A DNA stretch of 64,000 nt from Planotetraspora sp. A-T 1434 (GTDB lineage: Bacteria; Actinomycetota; Actinomycetes; Streptosporangiales; Streptosporangiaceae), in assembly GCF_025420585.1 (NCBI RefSeq), contig NZ_JAOEGB010000002.1, positions 62,001-126,000 of the forward strand, in the 5' to 3' direction. Positions 42,864-50,899 of the stretch are shown one piece after another. Position numbers and translations under genes: made by a program. Position 1 is the stretch's first letter. Each line of letters opens with the position of its first letter. The notes under the pieces are model-generated. The model saw nothing but the letters and a program-made list of their open reading frames with translations. It was not told where the DNA came from and did no database searches.

Positions 42864-45077
42864 TCACTTGAGCAGCTTGCGGGCGGCCTGCTCGATGTCG
42901 GCCTCGGACAGCAGCACGGTGTCCGCCGCCTGACCCAGCGGGATGAAGCTGTCCTGCGAGGTCACCCGGGCGATCGGGCCGGAGAAGCCGTTGTCGAGCA
43001 GCGCGGCCATCACGCTCTCGGACACGCCACCGGCCCGGCGCGTCTCGTCGGCGATCAGGACCCTGCCGGTCAGCTCGGCCGCCCGCAGCAGGTCCTCCAC
43101 GGGCAACGGGGAGAGCCACCGCAGGTCGAGGACCCGGCAGCTCTTCTCCTCGGCCGTGAGCTTGACCGCCGCCCGCAGGCTCATCCGGACGCCGTTTCCG
43201 AAGGTGACGATGGTGAGGTCGCGGCCTTCGCCGTACGAGCGGGCCCGGCCGATCGGGACGTGCGTCTCCGCCCACCGGGCGGGCGGCACGTACGGCGCGA
43301 GCCAGCCGCCGTCGCCCTCGTCGAACAGGTCACGGGTGTGGTAGAGCGCGATGGGCTCCAGGAACACGGACACGGTGCCGTCGGCACGGGCGGCACCCAG
43401 GCAGGTGCGCAGCATGGCGGCGGCGTCGTCGGGCCGCGCGGGCGAGGCGACCACCACGCCGGGGATGTCGCGCAGCGCGGCGATCGAGTTGTCGTTGTGG
43501 AAGTGCCCGCCGAAGCCCTTCTGGTACGCGTAGGACGCGACCCGCAGCACCATCGGGTTGCGGAACGCCCCCTGCGAGAAGAACTGCAGCGTGGCGGCCT
43601 CGCCGCGGATCTGGTCGAGCGCGTTGTGCAGGTAGGCCAGATACTGCACCTCCGGCACCGGCAGCAGCCCGGACACCCCTGCCCCGAGCGCGAGGCCGAG
43701 GATGGCCTGCTCGTCCAGCAGCGTGTCGAAGACCCGCTCGGCTCCGAACTTCCGCAGCAGCCCGCGGGTCACGCCGTACACGCCGCCCTTGCGGGCCACG
43801 TCCTCGCCGAACAGCACGACGCCGGGGTCGAGGGCCATCGCGTCGGCGAGGGTCCGGTTGATCGACTGGGCGAGCGTGAGCTTGCCCTCCAGCTCCGGCA
43901 GCGTGGCGAACCCCCGCTCCCGCGCCGGGGCGGACGCCACGCGGGCGGCCTCGACGGCCACCTGGCCGGGGTGGCGCGGCGCGAGCGGCGCCATGACGTC
44001 GTGGGCGGAGGTGAGCCGGGGCCGCCGGGTGCACTCCATCGCGAGCTTCATCACGTGCTCGCGCTCGGCCTCGTAGCGGGACAGCAGCTCGTCGGGCGTG
44101 ATCAGGCCGCCCTCGACGAGCAGCCGTGCCGTACGGACGAGGGGGTCGCGTTCGAGGTCGAGGGCGATGTCCTTGCGGGTGCGGTAGGCGATCTCGACGT
44201 CGGAGCCCGCGTGTCCCATCAGCCGTACGGTCCGCAGGTGAAGGAAGGCCGGGCCGCGGGTGGACCGCACGTGGTCGGCCGCCCGGCGGGCCACGTCGTG
44301 GACGTCGGCCAGGTCGCAGCCGTCCGCCGAGAAGTATTCGAGCAGCGGGTTCCTGGCCTGTTCCACCCAGCCTGGGGGCGTTTTCACACTGATCCCGATG
44401 CCGTTGTCCTCGCAGACGAACAGCACGGGGAGCTGGAGCCCGCGGAACCGGCTGTACGCGGCGGTGTTGAGCCCGCTCAGCGCGGAGGCGTGGTTGGCGG
44501 AGGCGTCGCCGAAGCTGCACACGGCGATGGCGTCCGCCGGCCACTTCGACGGGACGCCGAGAGTCCTGGCGCGCTCGATGGCGAAGCCGACCCCCACGGC
44601 GCGCGGCAGGTGGCTCGCGATCGTGGAGGTCTGCGGGATCACCGCCAGGTCGTGATGGCCGAAGACCTTGTGCCGGCCGCCGGCGATGGGCTCCTCCACC
44701 GCCGCGGCCAGCCCGAGGAGCACGTCACGCAGCCCCTCCTCGGCCAGCCGCCCGGCCTGGGCGGAGCGGGCGAGGTAGAACGCCCCGGAACGGTAGTGCA
44801 GGAGAGCCGGATCGGTCACGCGGAGCGCGGCGGCCACCGCCGCGTTGCCCTCGTGCCCCGAGGACCCGATCGTGTAGAAGCCCTCGTTCTGCTCGCGCAG
44901 GACGCGGGCGGCCACGTCGAGCAGGCGGCTGCCGAGCTGGACCGCGAAGAGCTCGCGGCACCGCGCTCCCGTCAGGGTCGTGCCCTCCCGCACCGGAAGG
45001 TCCGGATCCCTGGGGGGCCCCGGCGTCAGCGCGCCGACGGCCTCGGCGAAATGCGTCTCCACAGCGTCCCGCACCAC
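42864..45077 (-). CDS. Fused alpha-beta E1 of a branched-chain 2-oxoacid dehydrogenase
   Basis: A roughly 737-aa thiamine-diphosphate enzyme with both E1 halves in one chain. The alpha part (about 1-390) has GSSGHEGNAAVAAAL, the cofactor motif FGDASANHASALSGLNTAAY and VCEDNGIGISVKTPP. The beta part (about 400-737) has FGEDVARKGGVYGVTRGLL, FDTLLDEQAILGLALGAGVS and VLIADETRRAGGVSESVMAA. E1 decarboxylates the keto acid and passes the acyl group to E2; no E2 or E3 gene is in the window. Neighbouring Liu genes make 4-methyl-2-oxopentanoate a likely substrate. The start is one of two adjacent GTG codons (45077 or 45074), 7 nt after CATAAT. Confidence 0.88.
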   Translation of the reverse strand: MVRDAVETHFAEAVGALTPGPPRDPDLPVREGTTLTGARCRELFAVQLGSRLLDVAARVLREQNEGFYTIGSSGHEGNAAVAAALRVTDPALLHYRSGAFYLARSAQAGRLAEEGLRDVLLGLAAAVEEPIAGGRHKVFGHHDLAVIPQTSTIASHLPRAVGVGFAIERARTLGVPSKWPADAIAVCSFGDASANHASALSGLNTAAYSRFRGLQLPVLFVCEDNGIGISVKTPPGWVEQARNPLLEYFSADGCDLADVHDVARRAADHVRSTRGPAFLHLRTVRLMGHAGSDVEIAYRTRKDIALDLERDPLVRTARLLVEGGLITPDELLSRYEAEREHVMKLAMECTRRPRLTSAHDVMAPLAPRHPGQVAVEAARVASAPARERGFATLPELEGKLTLAQSINRTLADAMALDPGVVLFGEDVARKGGVYGVTRGLLRKFGAERVFDTLLDEQAILGLALGAGVSGLLPVPEVQYLAYLHNALDQIRGEAATLQFFSQGAFRNPMVLRVASYAYQKGFGGHFHNDNSIAALRDIPGVVVASPARPDDAAAMLRTCLGAARADGTVSVFLEPIALYHTRDLFDEGDGGWLAPYVPPARWAETHVPIGRARSYGEGRDLTIVTFGNGVRMSLRAAVKLTAEEKSCRVLDLRWLSPLPVEDLLRAAELTGRVLIADETRRAGGVSESVMAALLDNGFSGPIARVTSQDSFIPLGQAADTVLLSEADIEQAARKLLK

Positions 45078-45084
45078 AAGCCCG

Positions 45085-45090
45085 ATTATG
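45085..45090 (-). promoter_or_regulatory. -10 element of the fused E1 gene
   Basis: The minus strand reads CATAAT, then 7 nt, then GTG: the layout of a leaderless promoter. I see no good -35. Confidence 0.4.
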
Positions 45091-45180
45091 TCGCAGGATG
45101 CACGCTCCGTCCCGCACAGTGACCAGTCTGTTGCCTCTTGTTGCGGATCGAGCTTCTCTTGAGGTTTCCTTGAGGATTCT

Positions 45181-45210
45181 TTGACACAAATCGGTGACGA
45201 ACCGTAAGAG
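45181..45210 (+). promoter_or_regulatory. Candidate promoter of the secreted two-repeat protein
   Basis: TTGACA at 45181-45186 with GTAAGA/TAAGAG 17-18 nt downstream. Just before it CTTGAGG occurs twice (45158 and 45170), a possible activator site. The ATG is about 100 nt downstream. Confidence 0.4.
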
Positions 45211-45308
45211 GTTACAACCATCCACCCGTTTCGTTCGTCTACTAGTAAGGAATGACGTGGCACCCTCAAGCCGCGTTCAACCAACGGGGAAGGGAAGGTT
45301 CACCCGAG

Positions 45309-46376
45309 ATGTTGAAACGCATCCAGGCCGTCGTCGCCGCCGTGGCGATAGGCGGCGCGGCGCTGGTGGCCGCACCAGCGAGCGCATCCGCGACATCCGT
45401 CGACAATCCCGTGATCAAGTCGCTGACCGTCAGCGACAACCCGGTCAGGGTGGCGGGCAGCGGCGGCACGAACGTGACGTTCACCGCCACCACGGAGAAG
45501 ACGGAGAGCGGGAAGTTCTACCTCACTCCCCCCGGGCCCAGCGTCGCCACTCCGTTCAGCCCGACGTCCGTCTCGGCGGACAAGAACACGTGGACGCTGA
45601 CGCTCAAGTTCACCCGGGACGAGAAGCCGGGCGACTGGACCGTGCGGTTCGACGCCAACGGCGCCACGGGCTCCACGCCCGACTCGAAGTCCACCGGCTT
45701 CAAGGTCATCCAGATCTGGGAGACGGACATCGCCGGGTTCGGCGCGGCCCCCGAGCCGATCAAGGCCGGCAACGTCCTGACGCTGTCGGGACGGCTCCTG
45801 ATCAACGGCTCCAAGGGCTGGCACGGCTACGGCGACCAGAAGGTGTACATCTCCTTCAAGGAGGCGGGCACCTCGTCGTACAAGCGGGTCGCCTACGACT
45901 ACACGAACTGGAAGGGCGAGTTCGCCGTCGGCGTCAAGGCCTGGAAGACCGGCTGGTGGAAGGCCGAGTTCGACGGGGTCAAGGACGAGTCGCTGAGCAC
46001 GCAGAGCGAGACCGACCAGGTCGACGTGGTCTCGGCGCCGCCGCCGCACGAGCCGGAGCCAAGCTTCGAGAGCCGCGTCATCAGGTTCGACGCCGCTCCC
46101 GAGCCGGTCAAGCACGGCCGCTACCTGTACTTCAGGGGCAAGCTCCAGGTCTGGGACGAGGGCTGGGAAGGCTACGGCGACGCCAAGGTCACCCTGTGGT
46201 TCAAGACCAAGCACGGCCACTGGAAGTACGTGAAGACCACCTGGACCAACGGTTCGGGCAGCTTCTACACCAAGAGCCGGGCCTGGAAGTCCGGCTACTG
46301 GAAGGTCGTCTTCCACGGCAACGACGAGGCCGACGGCTCCTCCAGCCGTTGGGACTGGGTCAGGGTCAAGCACTAG
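45309..46376 (+). CDS. Secreted protein with two homologous beta-rich domains
   Basis: A 355-aa exported protein, family not recognised. The signal peptide (MLKRIQAVVAAVAIGGAALV, cleavage near ASASA) is followed by an Ig-like N-terminal domain of about 100 residues (VKSLTVSD-like strands, FTRDEKPGDWTVRFDANG). Two homologous domains of about 85 residues follow: APEPIKAGNVLTLSGRL with KAWKTGWWKAEF, and APEPVKHGRYLYFRGKL with RAWKSGYWKVVF. The GYGDxKV and W-rich motifs are conserved between them. A role at the cell surface or in binding polymer is possible. The start ATG 45309 has a GGGAAGGGAAGG leader. A perfect hairpin terminator follows. Confidence 0.78.
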   Translation: MLKRIQAVVAAVAIGGAALVAAPASASATSVDNPVIKSLTVSDNPVRVAGSGGTNVTFTATTEKTESGKFYLTPPGPSVATPFSPTSVSADKNTWTLTLKFTRDEKPGDWTVRFDANGATGSTPDSKSTGFKVIQIWETDIAGFGAAPEPIKAGNVLTLSGRLLINGSKGWHGYGDQKVYISFKEAGTSSYKRVAYDYTNWKGEFAVGVKAWKTGWWKAEFDGVKDESLSTQSETDQVDVVSAPPPHEPEPSFESRVIRFDAAPEPVKHGRYLYFRGKLQVWDEGWEGYGDAKVTLWFKTKHGHWKYVKTTWTNGSGSFYTKSRAWKSGYWKVVFHGNDEADGSSSRWDWVRVKH

Positions 46377-46396
46377 CGCTTGATCACGGCTGGACG

Positions 46397-46420
46397 GCCC
46401 GGGGCGTTCTCGCCCCGGGC
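46397..46420 (+). terminator. Intrinsic terminator of the secreted protein gene
   Basis: A perfect 10-bp stem, GCCCGGGGCG at 46397-46406 and CGCCCCGGGC at 46411-46420, with a TTCT loop, followed by TGTTTCGTT. It lies 20 nt after the stop. Confidence 0.85.
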
Positions 46421-46478
46421 TGTTTCGTTCGCCTCCGTACGGTTGCTCGCGACTCCTGTTCGCGCTTTCGGGCGCGGG

Positions 46479-47333
46479 CTATTCGGTCCGGCGGAACTGG
46501 GCGATCGCGATGCTCAGCAGCACGGCGCCGATGGCCGCCACAAGGCCGAGCTCGACGCCGACCGCCAGGCGATGGCCGAACCAGCTGATGCCGGGGTTGA
46601 GCACCGCGTCGACCTGCGCCGGGACGTCCAGATGGCCGAACACCGCCCGCCGCATCGGGTCGACCGCGTAGGTCAGCGGGTTGATCGTGGTCAGCACGTG
46701 CAGCCACGACGGCAGGTTGGCCAGGGGGAACATCGCGCCCGACAGGAACATCATCGGCATGATGGCCATCTGCATGACCCCGAAGAACGACTGCATGTTC
46801 TTCATCCGGGCGGCCAGCAGCACGCCGAACGCCGTGATCGTGAACGCGGCGAGGAACATCTCGGCCAGCAGGGTGACGATCAGGCTCGGCGAGTACGGCA
46901 CGCCGACCAGGCCCGCGAGGGCGAGGATGATGATGCCCTGCGCGGTCGCGACCGTGGCGCCGCCGAGGCACTTGCCGATCACGATCGCGCCCCGGCTCAC
47001 GGGGGCGACGAGCATCTCGCGCAGGAAGCCGAACTCGCGGTCCCAGACGATCGATCCGGCCGAGAACATCGCCGTCATGATCACCGTCATGGAGATCATG
47101 CCCGGATACATGAACGTGCGGTAGTCGATGCCGGGGATCGAGCCACGCACCAGCGAGCCCAGGCCGGTGCCCATGACGAACAGCCACAGGATCGGCTGGA
47201 TCAGCATGGACACCATGCGCGTGCGGTCGTTGACGAACCGCAGCATCTCGCGGTGGAGCACCACCTTGACCGCGCGGGCGTTGTGCGATCCACTCGCACG
47301 CGGCACGCTCACCCCGACCACTTCGGTCGCCAT
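46479..47333 (-). CDS. ABC-2 type transporter permease (DrrB-like)
   Basis: A 284-aa exporter permease of the ABC-2/DrrB family. Six hydrophobic segments are visible (SMLIQPILWLFVMGTGLG, MISMTVIMTAMFSAGSIV, GIIILALAGLVGV, LLAEMFLAAFTITAFGVLLA, MAIMPMMFLSGAMFPLANLP, LGLVAAIGAVLLSIAIA), with the family motif DREFGFLREMLVAPVSR in the first cytoplasmic loop. The ATG at 47333 follows GGGGAAGG and lies 5 nt after the ATPase stop. Together with the ATPase it should export a lipid, drug or natural product. The gene is controlled by the PadR regulator in the same operon. Confidence 0.9.
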   Translation of the reverse strand: MATEVVGVSVPRASGSHNARAVKVVLHREMLRFVNDRTRMVSMLIQPILWLFVMGTGLGSLVRGSIPGIDYRTFMYPGMISMTVIMTAMFSAGSIVWDREFGFLREMLVAPVSRGAIVIGKCLGGATVATAQGIIILALAGLVGVPYSPSLIVTLLAEMFLAAFTITAFGVLLAARMKNMQSFFGVMQMAIMPMMFLSGAMFPLANLPSWLHVLTTINPLTYAVDPMRRAVFGHLDVPAQVDAVLNPGISWFGHRLAVGVELGLVAAIGAVLLSIAIAQFRRTE

Positions 47334-47338
47334 CGGTG

Positions 47339-48310
47339 TCACCTTCCCCTGGCCATGGCGCGCATCCACTCGTTCCCCGGGCCGGACTCGGCGTCGCGGA
47401 TGGTGGAGCCGGTGTAGGACATGAACACGTCGTCGAGCGATGGGCGCGAGACGCTGACCGACCGGATCGGCAGGCCGAGGTCGGCGAACAGCCGCGGCAC
47501 GAACTCCTCGCCGGACGCCACGGCGAAGGTGACCTGACCGTCCCGGACGGCGGCGTCGAGGCCGAACTGCTCCTTGAGCAGCGCGATCGCGCTCTCGTCG
47601 TCACCCGTCTGAATCTGGACCCGGTCCTTGCCGACGCTCGCCTTGAGCGCCTCCGGAGAGTCGATCACCACGATCCGGCCGTGGTCGATGATCGCGATCC
47701 GGTCGCAGAACTCGGCCTCTTCCATATAGTGCGTCGTCATGAAGATAGTGATGTCCTCCATGTGCCGCAGCTTGTTGATGTATCCCCAGATGGCGGACCT
47801 CGTCTGCGGGTCCAGGCCGACCGTGGGCTCGTCCAGGAACAGCACGCGCGGCGAGTGCAGCAGGCCGCGGGCGATCTCCAGCCGCCGCTTCATGCCGCCC
47901 GAGAACGTCATGACCTTGCTGTCCTTGCGGTCCCAGAGGGCCACCATCTCCAGGACCTGCCTCATCCGGTCGCCGAGCACGTCCTTCGGCACGCCGTACA
48001 GCTCGGCGTGGAAGCGGAGGTTCTGCTCGGCCGTCAGGTAGCCGTCCAGGGTGGGGTCCTGGAAGACCAGGCCGATGTTCTGGCGGACCTGGTCCCGCTC
48101 GGTCACGACGTCGTGCCCGGCCACCATGGCCGAGCCGCCGGTCGGGTTGATCAGCGTGCACAGCATGCTGATCGTGGTCGTCTTGCCCGCGCCGTTCGGC
48201 CCCAGGAAGCCGAACACCTCGCCCGGGGAGACCTCGAAGTCGACGCCCTTCACGGCCTCGACCTTGCCGTACGTCTTCTTCAGCCCGCGTACGGCTACCG
48301 CGGCATTCAT
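47339..48310 (-). CDS. ABC transporter ATPase (DrrA-like)
   Basis: A 323-aa nucleotide-binding subunit. Walker A FLGPNGAGKTTTISML, Q loop VFQDPTLDGYLTAEQNL, signature TFSGGMKRRLEIARGLL, Walker B VLFLDEPTVGLDPQTR and the H loop FMTTHYMEEAEF are all intact. The C-terminal extension of about 90 residues is typical of the DrrA/daunorubicin-resistance group. It overlaps the PadR stop by 4 nt and is followed by the permease. A drug- or lipid-efflux role is likely; the substrate is unknown. Confidence 0.93.
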   Translation of the reverse strand: MNAAVAVRGLKKTYGKVEAVKGVDFEVSPGEVFGFLGPNGAGKTTTISMLCTLINPTGGSAMVAGHDVVTERDQVRQNIGLVFQDPTLDGYLTAEQNLRFHAELYGVPKDVLGDRMRQVLEMVALWDRKDSKVMTFSGGMKRRLEIARGLLHSPRVLFLDEPTVGLDPQTRSAIWGYINKLRHMEDITIFMTTHYMEEAEFCDRIAIIDHGRIVVIDSPEALKASVGKDRVQIQTGDDESAIALLKEQFGLDAAVRDGQVTFAVASGEEFVPRLFADLGLPIRSVSVSRPSLDDVFMSYTGSTIRDAESGPGNEWMRAMARGR

Positions 48311-48936
48311 CCGCCATCCTCCGCAAGAATCCTGAACATCGTCTTCCGGGTTTCCTTGAGCAGCTTCTTGGTCTCGGCCACCTGCCGGTCGTCCGCCACG
48401 TGGGTGAGGTGGACGAACGCCTCGCCGAGCTGTCCCCAGAGCATGCGCAGTTCGTGCCTGTCCTCGGGGAGGCTGCGCGCCACCTCGGCCCAGGGCTCGG
48501 CACTCGCGTCCGCGTGCCGGCGCCCCTCCTCCGTCAGCCGGTACGTCCGGCTGCCGCCCGACTCCTCGCTCCTGACCAGCCCCTCGTCCTCCAGTTGCTG
48601 GAGCGCCGGGTAGACCGAGCCCGGGCTCGGCCGCCAGATGCCGCCACTGCGCCGGGAGATCTCCTCGATCATCTGGTAGCCGTTCCGCGGCTCCTCGCTG
48701 AGCAGCGCCAGCAGCGCCACCCTCACGTCGCCGCGCCGTACCCGTGGGGAGAAGTGCGGCGGCGACGGCGGGACCGGCGGCAAGGGAGGTATGGGCGGCA
48801 GTGGAGGCATGGGCGGCGGAGGGAAGGGGGCCCGCGGCGGGAACGGCGCATGGACCATCCAGACGTCCCCGTGAGGGTCCCCGTAGATGTCCCCGCCCCT
48901 CTCTTCGTACATGTCCCCGTGCGTGTGCTCGTGCAT
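48307..48936 (-). CDS. PadR-family regulator with Pro-rich N-terminus
   Basis: A 209-aa PadR repressor. Residues about 65-150 are the winged-helix domain (VRVALLALLSEEPRNGYQMI, GIWRPSPGSVYPALQQLEDE, SRTYRLTEEGRRHADA), followed by the helical dimer domain (ETKKLLKETRKTMFRIL). The first 60 residues are unusual: His/Asp-rich, then a Pro run (PPPPMPPLPPIPPLPPVPPS), likely disordered. The ATG at 48936 follows GGGGTG at good spacing; a GTG at 48945 is also possible. It is first in the operon with the ABC transporter, and a large inverted repeat just upstream should be its operator, so autorepression and control of efflux are likely. Confidence 0.9.
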   Translation of the reverse strand: MHEHTHGDMYEERGGDIYGDPHGDVWMVHAPFPPRAPFPPPPMPPLPPIPPLPPVPPSPPHFSPRVRRGDVRVALLALLSEEPRNGYQMIEEISRRSGGIWRPSPGSVYPALQQLEDEGLVRSEESGGSRTYRLTEEGRRHADASAEPWAEVARSLPEDRHELRMLWGQLGEAFVHLTHVADDRQVAETKKLLKETRKTMFRILAEDGG

Positions 48937-48947
48937 GCTGATCACCC

Positions 48948-48986
48948 CAACTATCGAGATACGTGAAAGATATATCTAGATAGTTG
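48948..48986. promoter_or_regulatory. PadR operator: 14-bp inverted repeat
   Basis: Arms at 48948-48961 (CAACTATCGAGATA) and 48973-48986 (TATCTAGATAGTTG) are complementary at 13 of 14 positions, with an 11-bp spacer. The site is AT-rich in a GC-rich region and lies just upstream of the PadR gene. Confidence 0.75.
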
Positions 48987-49034
48987 GCAGACGCAAGGTC
49001 GTTTCAGGGCTGCTTATCCGGGCGGGCCGCGCTT

Positions 49035-50141
49035 TCAGAGCCAGTCGCGGCGTTTGAAGACCAGGTAGAGCGTGCCGCAGACGACCCCCATGAGCACGAT
49101 CGCCAGCGGATAGCCCAGAGCCCAGTGCAGCTCGGGCATGTGGTCGAAGTTCATCCCGTAGATCGTGCCGACCAGGGTCGGGGCGAACAGGATGGCCGCC
49201 CAGGCCGAGATCTTCTTGACCTCGTCGCCCTGCGCGGCCATCTCCTTGTTCTGCGCCTGGCTGACCAGGGTCGCGTTGACGATCAGGATGTCCTGCAGCA
49301 TCTGACGGAAACCTGACACGCGCTCCGTCACGGTGATGGCGTGGTCGGACACGTCCCGCAGGTAGCTCTGCAGCTCCGCGTCCACGCCGTACTTCGGCGA
49401 CGCGGCGATGAACCCGTCGAGCATGCCCACCAGCGGGCTCGTCGCCCGCTGAAACTCGATGACCTCACGGGAGAGGGCGTAGATGCGGCGCGGCGCGGCC
49501 GGGTCCCCGCCGAAGACCTGCACCTCGATCTCGTCGATGTCGTTCTGCAGGCCCGCGACGACCGGCGCGTAGCCGTCCACGACCGCGTCGAGGATCGCGT
49601 ACAGCACGGCCTGCGGGCCCTGGCGGAGCAGGTCGGGGTCGGATTCCATCCGGCTGCGCACCTTCGACAGGTCGGGCGCCTCGCTGTGCCGTACGGTCAG
49701 GACGAAGTCCGGCCCGATGAAGACGTGCAGTTCGCCGAACTCGACCTTCTCCGGCTTGTCGAGATATTGGGCGGCCCTCAGGACGACGAAGAGCGTGCTG
49801 CCGTAACGGTCCGCCTTCGGCCGCTGGTGGGCCACGATGGCGTCCTCGATCGCGAGCTCGTGCAGGCCGAACTCCTCGGCGGCCTTGATCAGCTCCGACT
49901 CCTCCGGGCGGTAGAGTCCGATCCACGCCATGGCCCCGGGCCGGGAGCGCAACGAGGCGATCGCGCCGCCCAGCGACAGCGGGGAGTCCACCCGCCGGCC
50001 GTTGACGTAGACCGCGTTGTCGATGACGCTCTGCTTGATCGATTCGTCGCCGCTCCCCCAGGGGTCCATGGAATGCTCGGGAGCCTGCTCGGGCTTGATC
50101 CTCATCAGTCCACGCAGTCCACGCATACGCCGCTCAGCCAC
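49035..50141 (-). CDS. CorA-family Mg2+/Co2+ channel
   Basis: A 368-aa CorA-type divalent metal channel. The cytoplasmic alpha/beta domain and long stalk helix precede two C-terminal membrane helices; the first ends with the selectivity motif GMN in TIYGMNFDHMPEL and the second is YPLAIVLMGVVCGTLYLVF, followed by the basic KRRDWL tail. I start it at GTG 50141, 6 nt after TACCTT, which suggests a leaderless mRNA; ATGs at 50126 and 50105 are alternatives without a ribosome-binding site. It is divergent from the M50-like gene with 29 bp between. Confidence 0.9.
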   Translation of the reverse strand: MAERRMRGLRGLMRIKPEQAPEHSMDPWGSGDESIKQSVIDNAVYVNGRRVDSPLSLGGAIASLRSRPGAMAWIGLYRPEESELIKAAEEFGLHELAIEDAIVAHQRPKADRYGSTLFVVLRAAQYLDKPEKVEFGELHVFIGPDFVLTVRHSEAPDLSKVRSRMESDPDLLRQGPQAVLYAILDAVVDGYAPVVAGLQNDIDEIEVQVFGGDPAAPRRIYALSREVIEFQRATSPLVGMLDGFIAASPKYGVDAELQSYLRDVSDHAITVTERVSGFRQMLQDILIVNATLVSQAQNKEMAAQGDEVKKISAWAAILFAPTLVGTIYGMNFDHMPELHWALGYPLAIVLMGVVCGTLYLVFKRRDWL

Positions 50142-50170
50142 ACATAGAAGGTAGAGCCTGCCAGTAGGAG

Positions 50171-50899
50171 GTGAACCCCCTGAAAGCGCTCTGGAACGAG
50201 CTGACCTCGACCCAGGTCCCGCCACCGCTGTGGCTGATCGTCCTGTCAGGGTGCATCGCGCTCGGGATCGTCGCGTACCCGCCCGCGTGGCACATCTCCC
50301 GGGGGCTGATCACGATCGCCCACGAGGGCGGGCACGCGCTGGCGGCCGTGCTGACCCGGAGGAAACTCCGCGGCATCCGGCTCCACTCGGACACCTCGGG
50401 CGTGACGCTCACCAAGGGCAACCCCACCGGCCTCGGCATGATCGCGACGGCGGCCGCGGGATACGTCGCGCCGTCGCTGATCGGGATGGGCGCCGCCTGG
50501 CTCGTGGCCGCCGGCTACATCACGCTCCTGCTGTGGGCCGTGCTCGCGTTCCTCGTCTGCATGCTGCTGATGATCCGCAACCTCTTCGGCGCGGTGACGC
50601 TGCTCGTCGTGGGGGGCGCCGTCTTCGCGCTGTCCTACTTCGCGCCGCCCGCCATCCAGGCCGTCTCGGCCTACCTGGCGGTGTGGTTCCTGCTGCTCGG
50701 AGGAGTCCGGCCGATCCTGGAGCTGCAGACCAAGCGCCGCCGCGGCCGGGCGCCCGACTCCGACGCCGACCAGCTCGCCCGCCTGACCCGGATCCCCGGC
50801 GCCATCTGGGTCCTGCTGTTCCTCCTCGTCTCGGCCGGCGCGCTCGCCGCCGGCGGTTACCTGCTGGTCAGAGAAGTGTTGACCCTGAACGCCCTTTGA
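50171..50899 (+). CDS. M50-like integral-membrane metalloprotease
   Basis: A 242-aa polytopic membrane protein of the actinobacterial M50B-like family. The zinc-binding motif HEGGHAL (HExxH) lies at the start of a membrane segment, and further helices follow (IATAAAGYVAPSLIGMGAAW, YITLLLWAVLAFLVCMLLMI). Unlike site-2 proteases it lacks a PDZ domain and a clear LDG motif, so proteolysis is presumed rather than proven. GTG 50171 has TAGGAG upstream. Its 3' end overlaps the convergent SbcC gene by 32 bp. Confidence 0.82.
   Translation: MNPLKALWNELTSTQVPPPLWLIVLSGCIALGIVAYPPAWHISRGLITIAHEGGHALAAVLTRRKLRGIRLHSDTSGVTLTKGNPTGLGMIATAAAGYVAPSLIGMGAAWLVAAGYITLLLWAVLAFLVCMLLMIRNLFGAVTLLVVGGAVFALSYFAPPAIQAVSAYLAVWFLLLGGVRPILELQTKRRRGRAPDSDADQLARLTRIPGAIWVLLFLLVSAGALAAGGYLLVREVLTLNAL

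Noticed and set aside
46376-46390. GCTTGATCACGG just after the stop of the secreted-protein gene
   Set aside because: Resembles the core but with mismatches and no second copy at the right spacing; overlaps the leader of a strong terminator.
46479-48936. DrrAB-PadR as part of an antibiotic biosynthesis cluster
   Set aside because: No PKS, NRPS, terpene or tailoring genes flank it; a stand-alone exporter operon is simpler.
48936-48950. GTGATCAGCATGCACG at the PadR start, similar to the core with a 2-nt insertion
   Set aside because: The insertion breaks the palindrome and there is no repeat; explained by the start-codon context.
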